From Akkermansia muciniphila (GTDB lineage Bacteria > Verrucomicrobiota > Verrucomicrobiia > Limisphaerales > SIAT01), in the NCBI GenBank assembly GCA_945900775.1, contig CAMDJP010000016.1, forward strand, positions 1-50,610: a stretch of 50,610 nucleotides of DNA, written 5' to 3'. Below the pieces are notes generated by a model. The model was given only the letters and a program-made list of their open reading frames with translations, was not told the DNA's origin and did no database searches. This document shows, in pieces, positions 46,688 through 50,610 of the stretch; position 1 is the stretch's first letter, and every line of letters starts with the position of its first letter. A program made the position numbers and the translations under genes.

Positions 46688-47087
46688 GCGACACAAAGAA
46701 TTAGTCCGTGCCAGCCGGAGCATCGGTGAGGCTAATGATTTTGCGTAATGAGAATTATGGCCCGTGATACGTCGAACCGACTTTGCCCTAAACACTCGGA
46801 GTGAACCTTGGCCGATGAATTGCCTCTAATCGACGGTTCCCCCCTCGGCCAAGGAATGTGGTGGCGATTGCCGCGGGAAATTATCATACCGTGGCGTTGA
46901 AGTTGGATTAGTCGTTTGGAGCTGTCATCGATTCCCATGCTACGGGAAACGGATTGAGAAACTGAACGGCGGGTGTTCATGATGTGCGTCTCAGCGCTCT
47001 CACAAACTGCGGCCACCCGCACGCACGAATTTACGCTGACCTTGCGTATGCAGATTCAATTAGACTAGAGTCCGGCTAGTTCCTGAT
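46688..47087. other. 400-bp non-coding stretch with a gene relic
   Basis: The gap between actA and the small PQQ-like lipoprotein gene holds no complete gene that I can support. It has lower GC than the operon, one RCC1 repeat relic (listed separately) and an AT-rich end. TAGACT at 47061 and TAGAGT at 47066 could be -10 elements for the lipoprotein gene. A 96-codon minus-strand frame across it (46732-47022) lacks any recognisable feature. Confidence 0.6.
46855..46911 (+). pseudogene. Relic of an RCC1-type repeat protein
   Basis: The plus strand reads NVVAIAAGNYHTVALKLD followed by TAG. NVVAIAAGxYHxVALKxDG is the core of RCC1 beta-propeller repeats, abundant in Verrucomicrobia. Upstream in the same frame no repeat can be seen and no start exists, so this looks like the last repeat of a deleted gene. 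Confidence 0.5.
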
Positions 47088-47405
47088 ATGAAAACACGTA
47101 CTCTTTTGCTCACTCTTTCGTTTTGTCTATGTGTGGCGTTGGTGGGATGTGTTCAAACCAAACCGGAGCCGACCAAGGGCATCAACCAAACTTCCACGGC
47201 CAAAATCGGCACCCCAATCTGGGAATTTGAAACGGGAGCTGAGGTGATCTCCTCCCCCGCCATTGGCTCTGATGGCACGGTTTACGTCGGGTCAGATGAC
47301 AAAAAGCTCTATGCCATCAAGACCGAGAGCCGTGGCCTGGCCAAAAGCCCATGGCTAATGTTTCGGCAGAATCCTCTGCACACAGGCCGGGTGATGGAGA
47401 AGTGA
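47088..47405 (+). CDS. Short lipoprotein with a single PQQ-like propeller repeat
   Basis: 105 residues. Lipoprotein signal with VGC lipobox (Cys about residue 21). The only domain is one PQQ-like beta-propeller repeat (PIWEFETGAEVISSPAIGSD, GTVYVGSDDKKLYAIKT). It ends with GLAKSPWLMFRQNPLHTGR, which resembles the closing segment of larger multi-repeat proteins of this type. Normal members have five to eight repeats, so this is a collapsed version, perhaps from recombination between repeats. With one blade it cannot form a propeller unless it assembles with others. It may be expressed but non-functional. Confidence 0.65.
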   Translation: MKTRTLLLTLSFCLCVALVGCVQTKPEPTKGINQTSTAKIGTPIWEFETGAEVISSPAIGSDGTVYVGSDDKKLYAIKTESRGLAKSPWLMFRQNPLHTGRVMEK

Positions 47406-47765
47406 CGAGCCCACCTTCTTTTTTGAGATCGTCCACTGACAGTTTTACTGACAGTGGAGATGTGAGTCGCGATGCGTTACTTCACTTTTTCGCGTCACCT
47501 GAACCGTTAGTCTGAGCTGCAAGAGAAAGAGGCCAGACACAGTCATCGGGGATGAAGATTGCGAAAGTCTTTTTAGAAAATTCTTCAAGCACCTCAATCC
47601 ATCAACCATCTCGCTCCCGCCCGAAACTGAGCCCCCCCCCGCCCCGAGCCGAGAATGGACAAAGCGAGAACAACCAAACAGCATGAGCTCAGTTCGCAGA
47701 CTAACTCTTTCAATTGCCGACAAAGGCGAGTCCGGTCAGCTGCACCAAGCCTTCACTGAAGAATT
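47406..47765. other. 360-bp intergenic stretch with a hairpin and a poly-C run
   Basis: It contains a hairpin at 47433-47457 (CCACTG-A-CAGT/ACTG-A-CAGTGG with a TTT loop; an internal A-A mismatch), without a T-run after it. A C-rich run (ten C, then GCCCC) lies near 47631. A 92-codon minus-strand frame (47445-47723) has no recognisable family and poor coding character. No gene is supported. Confidence 0.55.
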
Positions 47766-48473
47766 GTGACGAAGCCAAGTATCGCCAGCACAAAAAGTGC
47801 TTCAAATAGCACCGGCATCACCACCGTCGGCATTGATGTGGGTGGCGAGCGGAAAGGCTTCCACGCGGTAGCGCTCACCGACGGAAGGGATCCGAGGTGC
47901 TTTTCCACGACATGTGTGCGGGAACTGGTTCGCTGGTGTCGGAAAGAGGTTCAGGCAAGAGTCATCGCCGTGGATGCTCCCTGCAGCTGGAGCAAGAAGG
48001 ATGAGCATTCGCGGCTCGCCGAACGCGAGCTGATGAAAAATGGCATCGCCTGTTTCTCGACACCAATACGTGCGACGGCTATCGAACGAAAGCACCAGTA
48101 TTCCCTCGGTAAGGCATCGAATTACTACGGCTGGATGCTGAGGGGCGAGGAATTGTTCGAGGCTCTCGCTGAGGAATTTCCTCTCTGCCGCAAATTGCCC
48201 GCTGCAGGGCGAAAGTGTTGTTTCGAAACTTTTCCTCACGCCATCACCTGGCATCTGCGCGGCGGCACTGCCGATGCTTCTCAAAAACGAATCCAACGGC
48301 GGGCATTGTTAGAGGAGGCAGGAGTCGATATCGCTGACCTGACCAACATCGACCTTGTTGATGCTGCGCTCTGCGCTCTAACGGCTCATTATGCCGCCAC
48401 TGGCAAAGAGTGTGCGTCATTCGGTGAACCAGACACGGGCTTGATCATTGTCCCAAAGAAACAAAAGTCATGA
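47766..48473 (+). CDS. DUF429 family protein
   Basis: 235 residues from GTG 47766. DUF429 features: GIDVGGERKGFHAVAL near the start, VIAVDAPCSWSKKDEHSRLAERE, GIACFSTPIR, CCFETFPHAITWHLRGG, and IDLVDAALCALTA near the end. The family has an RNase H-like fold with conserved acidic residues (Asp in GIDVG, Asp in AVDAP, Asp in LVDAA), but its biochemical role is unsettled. No clear operon partner; a tiny frame overlaps its stop. Base composition is closer to 55 percent GC than the core genes, in keeping with the accessory character of this end of the window. Confidence 0.85.
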   Translation: MTKPSIASTKSASNSTGITTVGIDVGGERKGFHAVALTDGRDPRCFSTTCVRELVRWCRKEVQARVIAVDAPCSWSKKDEHSRLAERELMKNGIACFSTPIRATAIERKHQYSLGKASNYYGWMLRGEELFEALAEEFPLCRKLPAAGRKCCFETFPHAITWHLRGGTADASQKRIQRRALLEEAGVDIADLTNIDLVDAALCALTAHYAATGKECASFGEPDTGLIIVPKKQKS

Positions 48474-48625
48474 ACGCTTCCGCCACGAAACGCCTCGCCA
48501 CTTCCACGAGCGAAAGCGCGCTGACGCGAAGTCTTCGCACGCGGCTGATTCGGTTTGCCTGCCGTCCCCGTGCCTCACATCATCGCGTGGTCGACATTAC
48601 TCAAGAAACACAGTGCGCTAAATAA
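48470..48625 (+). CDS. Possible tiny ORF coupled to the DUF429 gene
   Basis: 51 codons beginning with an ATG that overlaps the DUF429 stop (ATGA). The product would be basic (MNASATKRLATSTSESALTR...), without hydrophobic span or known motif. The ATGA overlap is the only positive evidence; it may be non-coding. Confidence 0.18.
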   Translation: MNASATKRLATSTSESALTRSLRTRLIRFACRPRASHHRVVDITQETQCAK

Positions 48626-48648
48626 TCGCCGTCTCAACATCCTTTGCC

Positions 48649-48999
48649 ATGGAAAATCTGACAATCGTATTGCAAGCCCTCGTGGTTGCCTCGATTTTCT
48701 TTGTGTGGATTGTGCGCTACACAAACATCGTCGAGGAATTCAAACACTACGACCTCCCCGAATGGCTCCGGGATTTAGTTGGCATTCTCAAACTCACGCT
48801 CGCCCTGCTGCTGCTGATTGGAATCGAACGTAAACCCTTCGCGGTGGGCGGTGGGATCGGTATTGCCGTGCTCATGGCCTGCGCGTTCGTCACCCATCTG
48901 CGCGTGAAGAGTCCTGTGCTTAAAATGCTCCCCTCCCTGATCCTCCTAGCGCTCTCCCTGATCATCGCAGCTATTAACTATCGGCTACTCAAGGGTTGA
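48649..48999 (+). CDS. DoxX-like small membrane protein (first of two)
   Basis: 116 residues with four spans, typical of the DoxX-like superfamily: LTIVLQALVVASIFFVWIVR, then EEFKHYDLPEWLRDLVGILKL, where the F-x-x-Y-x-L-P-x-W-x-R-x-x-V-G pattern is the family mark, and two more spans with HLRVKSP in the last loop. A paralogue follows 116 bp downstream. DoxX-like proteins are linked loosely to quinone or thiol redox at the membrane, but no reaction can be assigned. It has no partner besides the paralogue. Confidence 0.75.
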   Translation: MENLTIVLQALVVASIFFVWIVRYTNIVEEFKHYDLPEWLRDLVGILKLTLALLLLIGIERKPFAVGGGIGIAVLMACAFVTHLRVKSPVLKMLPSLILLALSLIIAAINYRLLKG

Positions 49000-49115
49000 T
49001 GATACGCAAAGCCAATGTTCAATCTGCGAAAGCTCCAGCAAGGGCAAAGAGGTAAGCAGGTAATTCAGCCGGAACGAAATCGACACAGGCGAGTTGATGT
49101 CATAAACTACTTATC

Positions 49116-49451
49116 TTGAACGACGCACTAATCCTTTGCTCGGCCATTTCCTTTCTCGGGTACGGCTCCGCGTGTTTCCTTTCCGATTCTCTAAAACGAG
49201 AGTTCGAACGCTACGGCTTTAGTTCTCAGCGCGCTCTGATCGGGGGATTACAGGTGTGCGCCGCTGTGGGTTTGCTGGTCGGCCTGAGCGAGCCGTGGAT
49301 GTGGATGGGTCGCGCAGCAGCCGGTGGCTTAGCATTGATGATGCTGGTCGCGGTCGGCGTCCGCATCCGAATCAAAGATAAATTCCTACAGATGATCCCC
49401 GCTCTCTTCTATCTCGCTCTGAATGCCTACCTCTGCCTGGTCGTATTCTGA
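49116..49451 (+). CDS. DoxX-like small membrane protein (second of two)
   Basis: 111 residues from TTG 49116; a stop seven codons upstream (TGA at 49095) leaves no earlier start. Four spans in the same order as the preceding gene, with the matching loop SDSLKREFERYGFSSQRALI and the later loop VRIRIKDKFLQMIPALFYLALN, which aligns with the HLRVKSPVLKMLPSLILLAL part of the first copy. The two are diverged paralogues rather than a recent duplication. Function unknown. Confidence 0.72.
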   Translation: MNDALILCSAISFLGYGSACFLSDSLKREFERYGFSSQRALIGGLQVCAAVGLLVGLSEPWMWMGRAAAGGLALMMLVAVGVRIRIKDKFLQMIPALFYLALNAYLCLVVF

Positions 49452-49621
49452 CCAACTGAGCCGGCACACGGGCAGGACTTGATAAATCACGCCCACCATA
49501 TTGGCCTTCGGCGTTGGTCCAGTTCATATAGTCATAGCATCAAGAAAAGCATCATCCGGGAATTTGTCACCAACCCGGAGACGGATCAGTGAGCAGCCGC
49601 TTAAATGGTATTCGGAGCCTT

Positions 49622-50413
49622 TCATATTTGCTCCAGCGGAAAAATGGTGACGTCCACTCCGCGTGACATGATGACATGATCGGGTGGACGGCCAGTGGGC
49701 GCGAAGCCATTCAACCCGAGCAATTGCTCGCTCCAAGACGTCAAAATGGCCCTGCGTAGCGGATAGGGTTGATGGAACACTGTGCCGCTCATAAGACCAT
49801 CGGGCGTCTGGGAATAAAGCCGGTAGCGTTCGATGAGAAAGAACTCCAGCGTGCCCGGTGCCGCCAGCGGAATTTCCGCATCGGGGCCGTAAACAAAAAC
49901 GCCGCCTGAACCATCCGTCCCCCCACCGTTGCGGATCGACTCATAACGGATATGACCCTCGGCTGTTAGAGTCGACTTCATCCTCGCGTGTTCGTAGGGC
50001 AGATGAAAAAAATGACGGGCGATTTTCACCGCGAGCCACTGATTTGCATCGAGCGAGTAAAACCACACACCCGGCACTCCGGCCCGGTTATGCACGTAGG
50101 TGCGCAGATTTAATTCCATGAAGTTCGAGATGCCCGGCACCGCAGGAAGAAAGCGCGGCCGAATATTTTTCATGAAGAACGGCACGACACCAAGATAGGC
50201 CTTGCCGTCGAAGGTATCCACAAACAACCCGTCTGGCAGCGTCGCCTGAATCGCCGCCGCGGAATACTCCCAGTGCAGGAAAAGCAGGTCACGCCACTGC
50301 TGATACATCACCGCATTCCCCGCCGGACGCATCCGCGTCGCCAGGCGCTGCGCCTCGTTGGGAAGGGAAGGAATTGGCTCAAAGGTGGTCATTCGCGCGT
50401 TGCTCTTGGGCAT
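49622..50413 (-). CDS. DUF2071 family protein (YqjF-like)
   Basis: 263 residues from ATG 50413; an ATG seven codons in is an alternative. It matches the DUF2071 pattern: QQWRDLLFLHWEYSAAAIQA, LPDGLFVDTFDGKAYLGVVPF, RPRFLPAVPGISNFMELNLRTYV, and GVWFYSLDANQWLAVKIARHFFHLPY. The fold is like acetoacetate decarboxylase, but the enzymatic role of the family is not established. No signal peptide or span, so cytoplasmic. No partner gene is visible. Confidence 0.88.
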   Translation of the reverse strand: MPKSNARMTTFEPIPSLPNEAQRLATRMRPAGNAVMYQQWRDLLFLHWEYSAAAIQATLPDGLFVDTFDGKAYLGVVPFFMKNIRPRFLPAVPGISNFMELNLRTYVHNRAGVPGVWFYSLDANQWLAVKIARHFFHLPYEHARMKSTLTAEGHIRYESIRNGGGTDGSGGVFVYGPDAEIPLAAPGTLEFFLIERYRLYSQTPDGLMSGTVFHQPYPLRRAILTSWSEQLLGLNGFAPTGRPPDHVIMSRGVDVTIFPLEQI

Positions 50414-50434
50414 TAGTAGAGGGTTACAGACACA

Positions 50435-50518
50435 CTAGTTCAGGGGTAAGATTAGGAGCACACCGAGAGAGAGGCCGTGAACGGTCCAGCCAGCGGTCCA
50501 CCAGATATTGGCGCGCAT
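50435..50518 (-). CDS. Possible micro-ORF for a 27-residue hydrophobic peptide
   Basis: ATG 50518 to TAG 50435 codes for MRANIWWTAGWTVHGLSLGV and a few more hydrophobic residues, which would make one span. A stop lies two codons upstream. It could be the tail of a decayed membrane protein gene or a real small membrane peptide. Nothing else supports it. Confidence 0.2.
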   Translation of the reverse strand: MRANIWWTAGWTVHGLSLGVLLILPLN

Positions 50519-50610
50519 CAGTCATTGGATAGTCGGGGCTTCATATTCGTGGATGAGCCTCCGATGCGGAGGTATTAGCGAAAGCCAGGTAAAACCGCAG
50601 ATCAACCCGA

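Noticed and set aside
47445-47723. 92-codon minus-strand frame in the intergenic gap
   Set aside because: No recognisable motif, no ribosome binding site, and the codon use is unlike that of neighbouring genes.

Overview
The window looks like a chromosomal segment of a GC-rich member of the Verrucomicrobiota (subdivision 3 / Pedosphaera-Limisphaera type), inside the Planctomycetes-Verrucomicrobia-Chlamydiae group. The main pointers are a paired PSCyt1-DUF1549-DUF1553 protein and Tat-exported DUF1501 protein, a complete alternative complex III (ActABCDEF) operon, a secreted ceramidase-like hydrolase, and planctomycete-type ExbB/ExbD genes. I cannot name a species from the sequence alone. No tRNA, rRNA, CRISPR array, transposase or prophage gene was seen.

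Layout. (1) 1-9653: an unusual envelope locus. A secreted Gly/Met repeat protein (cut by the window edge) and a 1221-residue zinc-ribbon/coiled-coil/proline-rich protein lie on the minus strand. Divergent from them are a zinc-ribbon MotA/TolQ/ExbB-like channel protein with a repeated coiled-coil tail and two ExbD/MotB-like single-span proteins. This is the best candidate for an undescribed trans-envelope machine. (2) 9679-13666: DUF1501 plus PSCyt1/DUF1549/DUF1553. (3) 13741-20909: housekeeping genes on the minus strand in the order mobA, ftsK, rodZ-like, rimO, pgsA, pgpA. (4) 21139-24836: rpsB, tsf, pyrH, frr and a YlbF-family gene on the plus strand. (5) 25077-35674: mixed single genes (sugar-phosphate isomerase-like, S9 peptidase, serine hydrolase, small membrane proteins, GYF-domain membrane protein, dprA, ceramidase-like protein, methyltransferase). 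(6) 35711-46616: a tightly packed ten-gene respiratory operon on the minus strand: actABCDEF, a small membrane protein, then CcoN-, CcoO- and CcoP-like subunits. The CcoN-like protein has lost four of the six canonical heme/copper histidines, so it is probably not a working oxidase. A perfect TGTGA-N6-TCACA site lies just upstream of actA. (7) 46640-50610: a looser accessory stretch with an RCC1 repeat relic, a one-repeat PQQ-like lipoprotein, a DUF429 protein, two DoxX-like proteins and a DUF2071 protein.

How the parts work together. Regions 3 and 4 supply division, phospholipid synthesis and translation. Region 6 moves electrons from quinol through ActA/ActE hemes to further membrane-bound c hemes; the true terminal oxidase is not visible here. 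Region 1 resembles Ton/Tol/Mot energy transducers: an ion-channel pair with long periplasmic or cytoplasmic arms, plus a neighbouring TolA-like protein and an exported repeat protein. That functional link is inference from gene order and architecture.
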